Source: Peribacillus muralis
GTDB lineage: Bacteria > Bacillota > Bacilli > Bacillales > DSM-1321
Assembly (NCBI RefSeq): GCF_001645685.2
Contig: NZ_CP017080.1
Coordinates: forward strand, 920,001-984,000
Direction: 5' to 3'
Length of the DNA stretch: 64,000 nucleotides
Below are positions 26,333 through 34,656 of the stretch, piece after piece. Numbering within the stretch: the first letter of the stretch is position 1; each line of letters opens with the position of its first letter. A program made the translations under genes and the position numbers. Under the pieces are notes generated by a model. The model was given only the letters and a program-made list of their open reading frames with translations. It was not told the origin of the DNA and did no database searches.

Positions 26333-26821
26333 GTGGCCATACATGTAGTTTTATATCAACCACAGATTCCAGCAAATACAGGCAATATCGCAAGAACTTG
26401 TGCAGGGACGGATACGTCCTTACATCTGATTCGCCCGCTTGGTTTTTCGACCGATGACAAGCAGCTCAAACGGGCGGGACTGGATTATTGGGAGAATGTG
26501 AAGATCCATTATTATGATTCTTTGGAAGAGTTCTTTGAAAAAAATGCCGGCGGCGAATTTTATTATTTGACGAAATTCGGGGAACAGCCGCACTCAAGCT
26601 TTGATTACAGTAACCTGGACAGTGAAATATTCTTCATTTTTGGCCGGGAAACGACAGGGCTTCCGAAAGATCTGATCCATGAGAATATGGACCGGTGCCT
26701 GCGGATTCCAATGACGGATAAAGTACGTTCCCTGAATTTATCGAATACAGCGGCCATCTTGGTCTATGAAGCATTGAGGCAGCAAAATTACCGTGAATTG
26801 GATTTGAAAACAAAAGGCTGA
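26333..26821 (+). CDS. trmL: tRNA (cytidine/uridine-34 2'-O)-methyltransferase
   Basis: SPOUT-fold enzyme of 162 residues that methylates the wobble-base ribose of certain tRNA-Leu species using S-adenosylmethionine. Seen: VLYQPQIPANTGNIARTCAG near 5-24, IRPLGFSTDDKQLKRAGLDY, FIFGRETTGLP near 102-112, and the knotted C-terminal IPMTDKVRSLNLSNTAAIL near 128-146, all highly characteristic of TrmL/CspR. The GTG start lies 8 bases after AGAGGTG. A terminator follows directly. Confidence 0.94.
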   Translation: MAIHVVLYQPQIPANTGNIARTCAGTDTSLHLIRPLGFSTDDKQLKRAGLDYWENVKIHYYDSLEEFFEKNAGGEFYYLTKFGEQPHSSFDYSNLDSEIFFIFGRETTGLPKDLIHENMDRCLRIPMTDKVRSLNLSNTAAILVYEALRQQNYRELDLKTKG

Positions 26822-26829
26822 ATGTCACC

Positions 26830-26880
26830 GCCATCCATCATCGGGGAATGGTAACTCCCATGGTGGATGTTTTTTTTACA
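26830..26880 (+). terminator. Terminator of trmL
   Basis: CATCCATCA and TGGTGGATG form a stem with one G-U pair, followed by eight T. Confidence 0.75.
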
Positions 26881-26903
26881 TATTGATAAAAGGGGTGGTA
26901 GCA

Positions 26904-27653
26904 TTGAATACTATTATTGAGAAGATTCTGGATCATCGTTCCATTCGTTCTTTTGAGGACAGGCCATTGACGGAGGAGCAAATCCAGACGATTGTGGAGT
27001 GTGCCCAGGCTGCATCCACATCCAGTTATATTCAAGCGTATTCCATCATCGGAGTGACCGATCCGGAAAAGAAGACCAAGCTTGCTGAACTTGCAGGACC
27101 TCAATCTTATGTCGAGAAGAACGGACACCTTTTCGTCTTTTGCGCCGATTTATATCGGCAGGATATCGTTTCCGAGATGGAAGGGACGGATGTGACTGAA
27201 TCGCTCGAAAGTACCGAAAAATTCATGGTTGCTTGCATCGATGCTGCCCTGGCTGCCCAAAATGCAGCATTGGCGGCCGAATCGATGGATCTTGGCATTT
27301 GCTATATCGGCGGCATCCGTAATGATCTTCAAGCAGTGTCGCGGATTTTGAATATACCGCATCGGATCATCCCTTTATTTGCACTTGTTGTCGGCCATCC
27401 AAAGAACAGATCTGATAAAAAGCCGCGTTTGCCGAAGTCCAATATCTATCACGAAAATGGCTATCAAGAGGATAAGCAGGAGTACATCGAACAGCTTGAA
27501 GCTTATAACGAAACGATTTCCGATTATTACGATCAAAGGACTAAAGGGAAGCGTAAAGATACCTGGACAGGGCAGATGGCGGATATGCTTGAAAAGAAAA
27601 GCCGATTATATATGAAAGATTACGTGGAGAAGCAAGGATTCAAAAAACATTAA
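26904..27653 (+). CDS. nfrA: NADPH-dependent nitroreductase/FMN oxidoreductase (NfrA type)
   Basis: FMN-dependent oxygen-insensitive nitroreductase of 249 residues, the length of B. subtilis NfrA. Seen: IIEKILDHRSIRSFEDRPL at the N-terminus, AQAASTSSYIQAYSIIGV near 33-50, GHLFVFCADLYR near 74-85, AAESMDLGICYIGGIRND near 124-141 and the C-terminal TISDYYDQRTKGKRKDTW. Such enzymes reduce nitro compounds, quinones and free FMN with NADPH. The preferred start is TTG 26904, five bases after GGGGTGG; a TTG at 26883 in frame would lie upstream of that Shine-Dalgarno. It forms its own transcription unit. Confidence 0.88.
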   Translation: MNTIIEKILDHRSIRSFEDRPLTEEQIQTIVECAQAASTSSYIQAYSIIGVTDPEKKTKLAELAGPQSYVEKNGHLFVFCADLYRQDIVSEMEGTDVTESLESTEKFMVACIDAALAAQNAALAAESMDLGICYIGGIRNDLQAVSRILNIPHRIIPLFALVVGHPKNRSDKKPRLPKSNIYHENGYQEDKQEYIEQLEAYNETISDYYDQRTKGKRKDTWTGQMADMLEKKSRLYMKDYVEKQGFKKH

Positions 27654-27736
27654 GTGATCAATAAGTCCTGGACTGGTTAGTCTTGCCTGTTTAATAAGTT
27701 AGTGATCCATGTATATGAAAATCGCTTGATTCAATC

Positions 27737-27776
27737 CAGAAAGATCCCGGAATTTTCCTGGATCTTTCTGTTTTTG
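27737..27776 (+). terminator. Terminator of the nitroreductase gene
   Basis: CAGAAAGATCC pairs perfectly with GGATCTTTCTG, followed by TTTTTG. Confidence 0.85.
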
Positions 27777-27850
27777 TGGGTTAATTGGTAAAAAAAGTTT
27801 CAGTATATATAGCCTCTTAAACTTTCTTCTTGAATACCCATGAAATGCTA

Positions 27851-27879
27851 TTGACAATATATTTGGATAGAATTATAGT
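27851..27879 (+). promoter_or_regulatory. Sigma-A promoter of the siderophore transporter
   Basis: A consensus TTGACA and TATAGT separated by exactly 17 bases. The Fur box lies directly downstream over the expected start of transcription. Confidence 0.85.
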
Positions 27880-27891
27880 AATTAAGTAATG

Positions 27892-27910
27892 GATAATGAT
27901 AATCATTTTC
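27892..27910. promoter_or_regulatory. Fur box
   Basis: GATAATGATAATCATTTTC matches the 19-bp Fur consensus at 18 of 19 positions. It covers the region just after the -10 box, so Fur with iron should block transcription of the four downstream genes. Confidence 0.93.
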
Positions 27911-27957
27911 ACTTGTATTTTTACTTACCTATTTTTCAGTAAATGGAGGTTGAAATA

Positions 27958-28806
27958 ATGGTTCGCCTATATACAGAGGAATTGAACATTGGGTATGGTG
28001 AACGTTTAATTGTAAAAGATCTCAGTGTGGAAATTCCAGATAAAAAAATCACAACGATCATCGGTTCAAATGGGTGTGGAAAATCCACACTTTTGAAAGC
28101 GATCACCCGAATCATCCCCAAACAAGCGGGGACGGTTGTATTGGATGGTGTGAATATTTCCAAAGAAAGCACCAAGATTCTTGCAAAAAAAATGGCCATA
28201 CTTCCGCAAACACCCGAAAGTGCAAGTGGATTGACAGTCGGCGAGCTCGTCTCATACGGCCGCTTTCCTTATCAAAAGGGATTCGGACGGCTGACCCAAA
28301 AAGACTATGATGTGATTGACTGGGCACTTGAAGTGACCGGTACGAAAGAATTCAAGTTCCGCCCGGTGGATGCTCTCTCGGGAGGTCAGCGCCAGCGTGT
28401 CTGGATTGCGATGGCATTGGCTCAGGAAACGGAAATCATCTTCCTTGATGAGCCGACCACCTATTTGGACATGGCACATCAACTGGAGGTTTTGGAGCTC
28501 TTACAGAAGCTGAATGTGGAACAGGGACGTACGATTGTCATGGTCCTTCATGACTTGAACCAAGCTGCGCGCTTTGCCGACTATATCATCGCCTTGAAGG
28601 ACGGGGAAGTCGTGAAAGCGGGAGATTGTGAGGAAGTCATCACGCATGAAGTGCTTAGGGATGTATTCCATATTGATGCGGTAATCGGACGAGATCAACG
28701 AACGAACAAACCAATGTGCAGCACGTACAATTTATTAAAAGGAGATTCAACACCAAATGAAAAAGATATTGATCCCGTTTATACTGCTGTTAGTGTTAAT
28801 TATTAG
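27958..28806 (+). CDS. Iron(III)-siderophore ABC transporter, ATP-binding protein
   Basis: A 282-residue FecE/FhuC/YusV-type ATPase that powers siderophore import. Seen: Walker A GSNGCGKST near 37-45, Q-loop ILPQTPES, signature LSGGQRQRVWIAMAL near 140-154, Walker B IIFLDEPTTYLD near 161-172 and the switch histidine in VLHDLNQAARFADYI. GGAGG lies 9 bases before ATG 27958; five upstream codons in the same frame are not used. Its 3' end runs 50 bases into the next gene in another frame, so its last 17 residues may be a recent extension. It is first in a Fur-controlled operon of ATPase, binding protein and two permeases. Confidence 0.93.
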   Translation: MVRLYTEELNIGYGERLIVKDLSVEIPDKKITTIIGSNGCGKSTLLKAITRIIPKQAGTVVLDGVNISKESTKILAKKMAILPQTPESASGLTVGELVSYGRFPYQKGFGRLTQKDYDVIDWALEVTGTKEFKFRPVDALSGGQRQRVWIAMALAQETEIIFLDEPTTYLDMAHQLEVLELLQKLNVEQGRTIVMVLHDLNQAARFADYIIALKDGEVVKAGDCEEVITHEVLRDVFHIDAVIGRDQRTNKPMCSTYNLLKGDSTPNEKDIDPVYTAVSVNY

Positions 28807-29677
28807 TGCTTGTGGTAACAATGAGTCAACGGAAAAAGAGAAAAGCTCGGATACGAAAAAGGAAAAATCGGGAACCATTACGTACCAATCTGAAAATGGA
28901 CCTGTCGAAGTGCCTGCGAATCCTAAACGTGTAGTCGTGCTATCTTCTTTCGCAGGTAGCGTGCTGGCTTTGGATGTTAACCTTGTCGGGGTAGATTCCT
29001 GGTCTAAAATGAACCCGAATTTCAAGCTGGATGACGTCGAGGAAGTCACGGACGAAAACCTGGAAAAAATCATCGAATTGAATCCGGATCTGATCATTGG
29101 TTTATCCACGATTAAAAATGTCGATAAATTAAAGGAAATTGCTCCTACCGTAACATATACATACGGAAAAGTGGACTATTTAACACAGCATGTGGAAATC
29201 GGGAAGCTTTTGAATAAAGAAAAGGAAGCCCAAGCATGGGTGGATGATTTCAAAAAACGGGCAAAAACCACTGGTGATGAAATCAAGGCCAAAATTGGTG
29301 AAGATGCTACCGTTTCCGTATTTGAAAAGTTTGACAAGCAGTTCTACGTATACGGCGATAATTGGGGCCGCGGAACAGAAATCCTTTATCAGGAAATGAA
29401 ATTGGGCATGCCTGAGAAGGTAAAAGAAACGGCATTGAAGGATGGTTATTTTGCCTTATCATTGGAAGTCCTGAAAGACTATGCCGGTGATTATGTCATT
29501 TTGAGCAACAACAAAGATCAAGATAACTCATTCCAACAAACTGATACGTTCAAAAACATACCTGCGGTTAAAAACAATAAACTATTTGAAGCTGATGCAA
29601 AAAGATTCTACTTCAATGATCCAATAACATTAGATTACCAATTAGACTTCTTTTCAAAAAGTTTTCTTGGAAAATGA
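28757..29677 (+). CDS. Siderophore-binding lipoprotein
   Basis: A 306-residue lipoprotein with signal sequence and lipobox LIISAC (cysteine at about residue 19), a charged linker, then a class III two-lobe binding protein. The first lobe starts with GPVEVPANPKRVVVLSSFAG near 48-67 and includes NPDLIIGLSTI; a long helix connects to the second lobe with VFEKFDKQFYVYGDNWGRG near 191-209. This pattern fits FhuD-type hydroxamate siderophore binders; the exact siderophore is unknown. AAAAGGAG lies 12 bases before the ATG, inside the ATPase gene. It ends 68 bases before the first permease. Confidence 0.92.
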   Translation: MKKILIPFILLLVLIISACGNNESTEKEKSSDTKKEKSGTITYQSENGPVEVPANPKRVVVLSSFAGSVLALDVNLVGVDSWSKMNPNFKLDDVEEVTDENLEKIIELNPDLIIGLSTIKNVDKLKEIAPTVTYTYGKVDYLTQHVEIGKLLNKEKEAQAWVDDFKKRAKTTGDEIKAKIGEDATVSVFEKFDKQFYVYGDNWGRGTEILYQEMKLGMPEKVKETALKDGYFALSLEVLKDYAGDYVILSNNKDQDNSFQQTDTFKNIPAVKNNKLFEADAKRFYFNDPITLDYQLDFFSKSFLGK

Positions 29678-29744
29678 TACAGCGAGGGAGAGGGAGTCTG
29701 ATTCCTCTCCTTTTATTCTATAAAAAAAGAGATGAGAGAGACAG

Positions 29745-30755
29745 ATGACTAATGAGAATCAACGTTTCATCCCATTTACATATAAACTGATCATTGCGAT
29801 CGTTGCTTTTATCGCTATGTTCATCATAGCGATGGTATTTGGTGCAGCCGATGCCACCATTAAGGATGTATGGAAAGCCTTGACATCGAATGCTACCGGC
29901 GAGAAGATTTCCATCATTAGGGAAATTCGTCTTCCTCGTGAAGTGGGAGCGATCTTCGTCGGTTCGGCCCTTGCCGTATCAGGAGCCATCATGCAAGGAA
30001 TTACGAGGAATCCGCTTGCCGATCCAGGACTGCTAGGATTGACGGCAGGAGCAAATGCAGCCCTGGCGATAACACTGGCATTCGTTCCATCAGCCAATAA
30101 CTTTGGCATCATGGGTGCATGCTTTATTGGTGCCGCTGTAGGGACTCTCATGGTTTTTGGCATTGCGGCGATGAAGAAGGGCGGCTTTTCTCCGATAAGG
30201 ATCGTGTTAGCTGGTGCAGCGGTCTCGGCCTTCCTATTTGCCGTATCGGAAGGAGTCGGCATTTACTTCAAGATATCAAAAGATGTCTCGATGTGGACTG
30301 CCGGGGGTAATATCGGGACATCATGGGGACAGCTTCGAGTAATCGTTCCATTCATAATAATAGGCATCTTGATTTCCTTCATCTTTTCCAGGCAACTCAC
30401 GATTCTTAGTCTCAGTGAAGAAGTGGCGGTGGGGTTAGGTCAAAAGACAGCGCAAATTAAGGCGGTTCTTTTCGTCGTCGTCATTTTGCTTGCCGGTGCT
30501 GCGGTTGCTTTAGTCGGAAATATGGTTTTCATTGGGTTGATGATTCCCCACATGGTCCGGGCCATCGTAGGTACGGATTATCGATTCATCCTGCCGATGT
30601 CCGCGGTTTTAGGGGCTGCTTTCATGCTCTTGGCCGATACGATCGGCCGTACAATCAATTCTCCGTATGAAACACCTGTGGTAGCGATTGTTGCGTTGAT
30701 AGGTTTACCTTTCTTCCTCCTAATCGTACGTAAAGGAGGGAAAGCATTTTCATGA
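29745..30755 (+). CDS. Iron-siderophore ABC transporter permease (FecCD family), first
   Basis: A 336-residue permease with about nine to ten membrane spans. Seen: IREIRLPREVGAIFVGSALAV-type start (residues about 58-77), ISGAIMQGITRNPLADPGLLG-like motif with the family hallmark RNPLADP, a cytoplasmic coupling loop EEVAVGLGQKTAQIK near 226-240, and GLMIPHMVRAIVGTDYR near 266-282. It forms a heterodimeric channel with the next gene product. The start ATG overlaps nothing upstream; the next gene overlaps its stop by four bases. Confidence 0.93.
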   Translation: MTNENQRFIPFTYKLIIAIVAFIAMFIIAMVFGAADATIKDVWKALTSNATGEKISIIREIRLPREVGAIFVGSALAVSGAIMQGITRNPLADPGLLGLTAGANAALAITLAFVPSANNFGIMGACFIGAAVGTLMVFGIAAMKKGGFSPIRIVLAGAAVSAFLFAVSEGVGIYFKISKDVSMWTAGGNIGTSWGQLRVIVPFIIIGILISFIFSRQLTILSLSEEVAVGLGQKTAQIKAVLFVVVILLAGAAVALVGNMVFIGLMIPHMVRAIVGTDYRFILPMSAVLGAAFMLLADTIGRTINSPYETPVVAIVALIGLPFFLLIVRKGGKAFS

Positions 30756-31759
30756 TCTCTTCAGCTTTAATCAAAAAACAGCGTTGGCTTATCGGTGCCT
30801 TAACCGCACTCATCATCATAACCGTCATTATAGGTACGTGTTTAGGGTATTCCAATCTTTCAATAGGGCGACTGGTACCCACGCTTTTCGGACAAGGAAC
30901 CTTTAAAGAGGAGTTCATATTATTTTCCGTCAGGTTGCCGCGGATCATCATCACCCTCCTGGCGGGAATGGCGCTCGCGCTGTCCGGAGCCATTTTACAG
31001 GGGATTACCCGTAATGATTTGGCTGACCCCGGGATTATCGGAATCAACTCCGGAGCGGGTGTTGCCATTGCTGTTTTCTTTCTGTTTTTCCCGATCGACG
31101 CAGGTTCATTCGTTTATATGGTTCCGATTGTCGGGTTTATCGGTGCGATGCTGACCGCCTGTATAATATATGTTCTTTCCTTTAAACGCAGGGTTGGTCT
31201 TGAACCAGTACGGCTAGTTTTGATCGGCGTCGGTTTTTCCATGGCCCTTTCCGGCTTGATGATCGTCCTCATTTCCTCGGCGGAACGAGCCAAAGTGGAT
31301 TTCATTGCAAAGTGGTTGGCAGGAAATATTTGGGGGGCGGACTGGCCGTTCATTTGGGCAGTCCTTCCATGGCTGATCATACTCATACCGTTCACTTTAT
31401 ATAAAGCAAATCGTTTGAATCTGCTTGGTTTAAGTGAACCGGTCGCTATCGGAGTGGGGGTTTCGATTGAAAAGGAACGGATCGTCTTGCTGATAACAGC
31501 TGTCGCACTTGCAGCTGCCGCCGTATCCGTAACGGGAGGAATAGCCTTCATCGGACTTATGGCCCCACATATAGCGAAGTCCTTGGTCGGACCTCGAAAT
31601 CAATTATTCATTCCCATAGCCATACTAATCGGCGGGTGGCTTCTGTTGCTTGCCGACACGGTAGGCCGTAATATAGTCGAACCCGAGGGAATTCCGGCAG
31701 GTATCATGGTCGCCTTGATCGGTGCTCCTTATTTCATGTATTTATTGTTGAAAAAATAA
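30752..31759 (+). CDS. Iron-siderophore ABC transporter permease (FecCD family), second
   Basis: A 335-residue partner permease. Seen: SVRLPRIIITLLAGMALALS near 53-72, GAILQGITRNDLADPGIIG with the FecCD hallmark, coupling loop EPVAIGVGVSIEKERI and GLMAPHIAKSLVGPRNQLF near 267-285. Its ATG overlaps the stop of the first permease (ATGA), implying translational coupling. It is the last gene of the Fur-controlled operon and is followed by a terminator. Confidence 0.93.
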   Translation: MISSALIKKQRWLIGALTALIIITVIIGTCLGYSNLSIGRLVPTLFGQGTFKEEFILFSVRLPRIIITLLAGMALALSGAILQGITRNDLADPGIIGINSGAGVAIAVFFLFFPIDAGSFVYMVPIVGFIGAMLTACIIYVLSFKRRVGLEPVRLVLIGVGFSMALSGLMIVLISSAERAKVDFIAKWLAGNIWGADWPFIWAVLPWLIILIPFTLYKANRLNLLGLSEPVAIGVGVSIEKERIVLLITAVALAAAAVSVTGGIAFIGLMAPHIAKSLVGPRNQLFIPIAILIGGWLLLLADTVGRNIVEPEGIPAGIMVALIGAPYFMYLLLKK

Positions 31760-31769
31760 TGGCTGTTTA

Positions 31770-31800
31770 AAATCCCTTGAATTTTTCAGGGGATTTTTTC
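31770..31800 (+). terminator. Terminator of the siderophore operon
   Basis: AATCCCTTGAA and TTCAGGGGATT pair across a short loop, followed by TTTTTT. Confidence 0.8.
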
Positions 31801-31916
31801 TATGCCAATCCATGTTAATGTATAAAAAATGAAGCTATCGGAAACTCTCCGAATCGCATCAGTCTTATCCCGAACATTAATAGAGGAAAGGCAACTAGCT
31901 TATCTCCTGCAATCAT

Positions 31917-31948
31917 AAAAAAGGCCTGATCATCAATGATCAGGTCAC
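31917..31948 (-). terminator. Terminator of the 29-residue membrane protein gene
   Basis: GACCTGATCATTGATGATCAGGCC on the minus strand is a near-perfect hairpin followed by TTTTTT. It lies 31 bases after the small gene's stop codon. Confidence 0.75.
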
Positions 31949-31978
31949 TTATTTGGGAATTTGAAAATAGGGTGTTCT

Positions 31979-32068
31979 TTATTTCACACCTGGTTTATCG
32001 TCATACCCAGCAGTGAAAATGGCGGCTAAAAATGTAAGAGCTACTGCAACGATAATAACTGTGCCCAT
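31979..32068 (-). CDS. 29-residue single-span membrane protein
   Basis: A tiny gene with good support: GGGAGGTC lies 6 bases before its ATG and an intrinsic terminator follows the stop codon. The peptide begins MGTVIIVAVALTFLAAIF, a single membrane span, and ends with the charged tail TAGYDDKPGVK. I do not recognise it. Its build resembles small accessory subunits of membrane complexes (such as cytochrome oxidase mini-subunits) or sporulation micro-proteins, but there is no direct evidence for either. It converges with the siderophore operon and is divergent from prkA. Confidence 0.7.
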   Translation of the reverse strand: MGTVIIVAVALTFLAAIFTAGYDDKPGVK

Positions 32069-32248
32069 GCTTTGACCTCCCTTTACCCAGATTGTCCCAC
32101 TTTAGTATAGTCTTAGTATACCCTGAATTTTAGCAGCAGTGCACAAAATTTTTCTTGTCTGAGGATTTTTCATCCATTTTTCACGGTTTTAGCCTTTTCC
32201 ATTCCTTCAATGCAAGTGGAATCGGAAACAATGCCTGGTGACTTTTTA

Positions 32249-32272
32249 AAGTCTGACATGTTTGTCAGACTT
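32249..32272. promoter_or_regulatory. Perfect 10-bp inverted repeat upstream of prkA
   Basis: AAGTCTGACA and TGTCAGACTT are perfect complements around TGTT, 51 bases before the prkA start. There is no T-run after it, so it is more like a repressor or activator site than a terminator. The protein that would bind it is unknown. Confidence 0.5.
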
Positions 32273-32322
32273 GGAGCATAGATTTAAGTATTCTCTGAAA
32301 GTGACAGGGGGAGGTTCCTTAA

Positions 32323-34218
32323 ATGGATATATTAAAGAAAATCGAAAAATTTAGAGAAGATGAACAGAAGCTCAAGTGGGAAGGCACCTTCGCAGAGTAC
32401 TTAGACATATTGAAAGAAACGCCATTAGTTGCTCAATCTGCTCATTCACGTGTATACAACATGATCAGAGATGCAGGGATAGAGGAAGTAAATGGATCAA
32501 AGAAATACAATTTTTTCAGCGGTCAGTTATTTGGGCTCGAAGATTCATTGGAAAGGCTAATCGAGGAATATTTTCATCCGGCAGCAAAGCGGCTGGATGT
32601 CCGAAAGCGGATATTGCTTCTCATGGGTCCAGTTTCAGGAGGAAAATCTACACTCGTTTCTTTACTGAAGCGTGGGCTTGAAAATTATTCATCAAAAGAA
32701 ACAGGTGCGATATATGCAATAAAAGGATGCCCGATGCACGAAGATCCGCTGCATCTCATTCCACAGTATTTACGGAATGATTTCTTTGAGGAATATGGCA
32801 TTAGGGTAGAAGGAAACCTATCGCCGTTGAATGTCATGAGATTAGAGCAGGAATATGGAAGCAGGATTGAAGATGTGATGGTCGAACGCATTTTCCTTTC
32901 AGAGGATAAGCGTGTCGGGATCGGCACATTCAGTCCATCTGATCCCAAGTCACAGGATATTGCTGATTTGACAGGCTCGATCGACTTTTCAACCATTGCA
33001 GAATATGGATCTGAATCCGATCCGCGAGCCTATCGCTTTGATGGCGAGCTGAACAAAGCGAATCGAGGAATGATGGAGTTTCAGGAAATGCTGAAATGTG
33101 ATGAGAAGTTTTTATGGCATTTACTTTCATTGACTCAAGAAGGAAATTTCAAGGCTGGACGATTTGCTTTGATCAGTGCAGATGAGCTCATCGTGGCTCA
33201 TACGAATGAAACCGAGTATAAAGCGTTCATCTCCAACAAGAAAAATGAAGCCTTGCACTCCCGAATCATCGTCATGCCGATTCCTTATAATCTAAAGGTT
33301 ACCGAGGAAGAAAAGATTTATGAAAAAATGATACATGAAAGTGATGTTTCAGATGTTCATATTGCCCCGCATACATTAAGGGTGGCGGCGATCTTTAGCA
33401 TCATGACCCGACTGAAGGATCCGAAAAAAGGCGACATCGATCTGGTGAAAAAGATGAGGCTATATGATGGGGAAAATGTGGAGGGCTTTAATTCCGCTGA
33501 CATAAATGAGCTGAAAAAGGAATATCAGGATGAGGGCATGAGCGGAATCGATCCTCGATATGTGATCAACCGGATTTCGTCTACGATCATCCGTAAGGAA
33601 AATCCGTCCATTAATGCCTTGGATGTACTTATGTCATTAAAAGCCGGACTTGACCAGCATCCTTCCATTTCGAACGAACTTCGTGAGCGTTATTTGAACT
33701 TCATTTCACTCGCCCGTAAGGAATATGATGCAATCGCCAAAAATGAAGTGCAAAAAGCTTTCGTCTATTCCTATGAAGAGTCGGCTAAGATCCTCATGGA
33801 TAATTACCTGGACAACGTCGAAGCATACTGCAATAAATCAAGGCTGCGTGATCCATTGACTGGGGAAGAAATTAATCCGGATGAAAAATTGATGCGCTCG
33901 ATCGAAGAACAAATCGGTATCTCCGAGAATGCAAAAAAAGCATTTCGTGAAGAAATATTGATCCGCATCTCTGCCTATGCGCGTAAAGGGAAACGATTCG
34001 ATTATAATTCACATGATCGCTTACGAGAAGCCATTCAGAAAAAGCTATTCGCGGATCTGAAGGATGTCGTTAAAATCACGACTTCAACGAAGACACCGGA
34101 TGAAAGGCAATTGAAGAAAGTGAACGAAGTCATTTCGAGACTTATCGACGAGCATGGTTATAACTCCACTTCTGCCAATGAATTACTGCGCTATGTGGGA
34201 AGTCTGTTAAATCGGTAA
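32323..34218 (+). CDS. prkA: PrkA AAA+ protein/serine kinase
   Basis: A 631-residue PrkA. Seen: the N-terminal AAA+ domain with Walker A GPVSGGKST at about residues 102-110 and CPMHEDPLHLIP near 137-148, FQEMLKCDEKFLWHLLSLTQ, and the C-terminal PrkA kinase-like region with RISAYARKGKRFDYNSHDRL near 545-564. In Bacillus it is made in the mother cell and affects sporulation; both kinase and AAA+ protease-like activities have been reported. GGGGGAGG precedes the ATG. It is followed, after two small genes, by yhbH, its usual partner. The palindrome upstream suggests extra regulation. Confidence 0.95.
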   Translation: MDILKKIEKFREDEQKLKWEGTFAEYLDILKETPLVAQSAHSRVYNMIRDAGIEEVNGSKKYNFFSGQLFGLEDSLERLIEEYFHPAAKRLDVRKRILLLMGPVSGGKSTLVSLLKRGLENYSSKETGAIYAIKGCPMHEDPLHLIPQYLRNDFFEEYGIRVEGNLSPLNVMRLEQEYGSRIEDVMVERIFLSEDKRVGIGTFSPSDPKSQDIADLTGSIDFSTIAEYGSESDPRAYRFDGELNKANRGMMEFQEMLKCDEKFLWHLLSLTQEGNFKAGRFALISADELIVAHTNETEYKAFISNKKNEALHSRIIVMPIPYNLKVTEEEKIYEKMIHESDVSDVHIAPHTLRVAAIFSIMTRLKDPKKGDIDLVKKMRLYDGENVEGFNSADINELKKEYQDEGMSGIDPRYVINRISSTIIRKENPSINALDVLMSLKAGLDQHPSISNELRERYLNFISLARKEYDAIAKNEVQKAFVYSYEESAKILMDNYLDNVEAYCNKSRLRDPLTGEEINPDEKLMRSIEEQIGISENAKKAFREEILIRISAYARKGKRFDYNSHDRLREAIQKKLFADLKDVVKITTSTKTPDERQLKKVNEVISRLIDEHGYNSTSANELLRYVGSLLNR

Positions 34219-34224
34219 TTAATC

Positions 34225-34256
34225 TTGACCCCTACCCTCAATTGGGTAGGGGTCAA
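34225..34256 (+). terminator. Terminator-like hairpin after prkA
   Basis: TTGACCCCTACCC and GGGTAGGGGTCAA are perfect 13-bp arms around a 6-base loop, seven bases after the prkA stop codon. No long T-run follows on either strand, so it may be a stability hairpin or weak terminator. Confidence 0.6.
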
Positions 34257-34328
34257 TCATGTTTTGGAGAAAAACTTGCTTGAAACATACCGGGTGCCGG
34301 TATCTTTGAAATTTTTCCATGGAAATAT

Positions 34329-34538
34329 TCATTTGGTTACATTCAAACCATATTGTTCGATAAGAGTAACAAGCTGGTCTGATGTAAGTGTGTCTTCACT
34401 ATGATCGACTTTTATTTCGCCATCATCGACATCAATGATCGCACGCTCCACACCCTCCGTTTTCAAAAGGATCGACTCCAGATTCAAAATGGGGCCTTCG
34501 GATGTAGCTTCTTTTACATAAAGTGTAGTTGTTTGCAT
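34329..34538 (-). CDS. HMA-fold small protein lacking the CxxC metal motif
   Basis: A 69-residue protein with the beta-alpha-beta-beta-alpha-beta pattern of heavy-metal-associated domains: TTLYVKEA, ILNLESILLKTEGVERAIID near 17-36, DDGEIKVDHS, then LTSDQLVTLIEQYGLNV. The metal-binding GMxCxxC loop is absent; the corresponding loop reads EATSEGPI. It may therefore bind no copper-like metal. GGAGGTG precedes the ATG. It converges on prkA and is divergent from the small acidic gene at 34657. The role is unknown. Confidence 0.75.
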   Translation of the reverse strand: MQTTTLYVKEATSEGPILNLESILLKTEGVERAIIDVDDGEIKVDHSEDTLTSDQLVTLIEQYGLNVTK

Positions 34539-34656
34539 ATATCTTGCACCTCCTTGGATTTGATCATCTGTTTTATCTATACCCCATCTTCATAGTAGAT
34601 ATGTTCAGTTTTGTTTTTGGGAAAATTGGGTATCAATAAAGTAGAGGTGATGTCAA

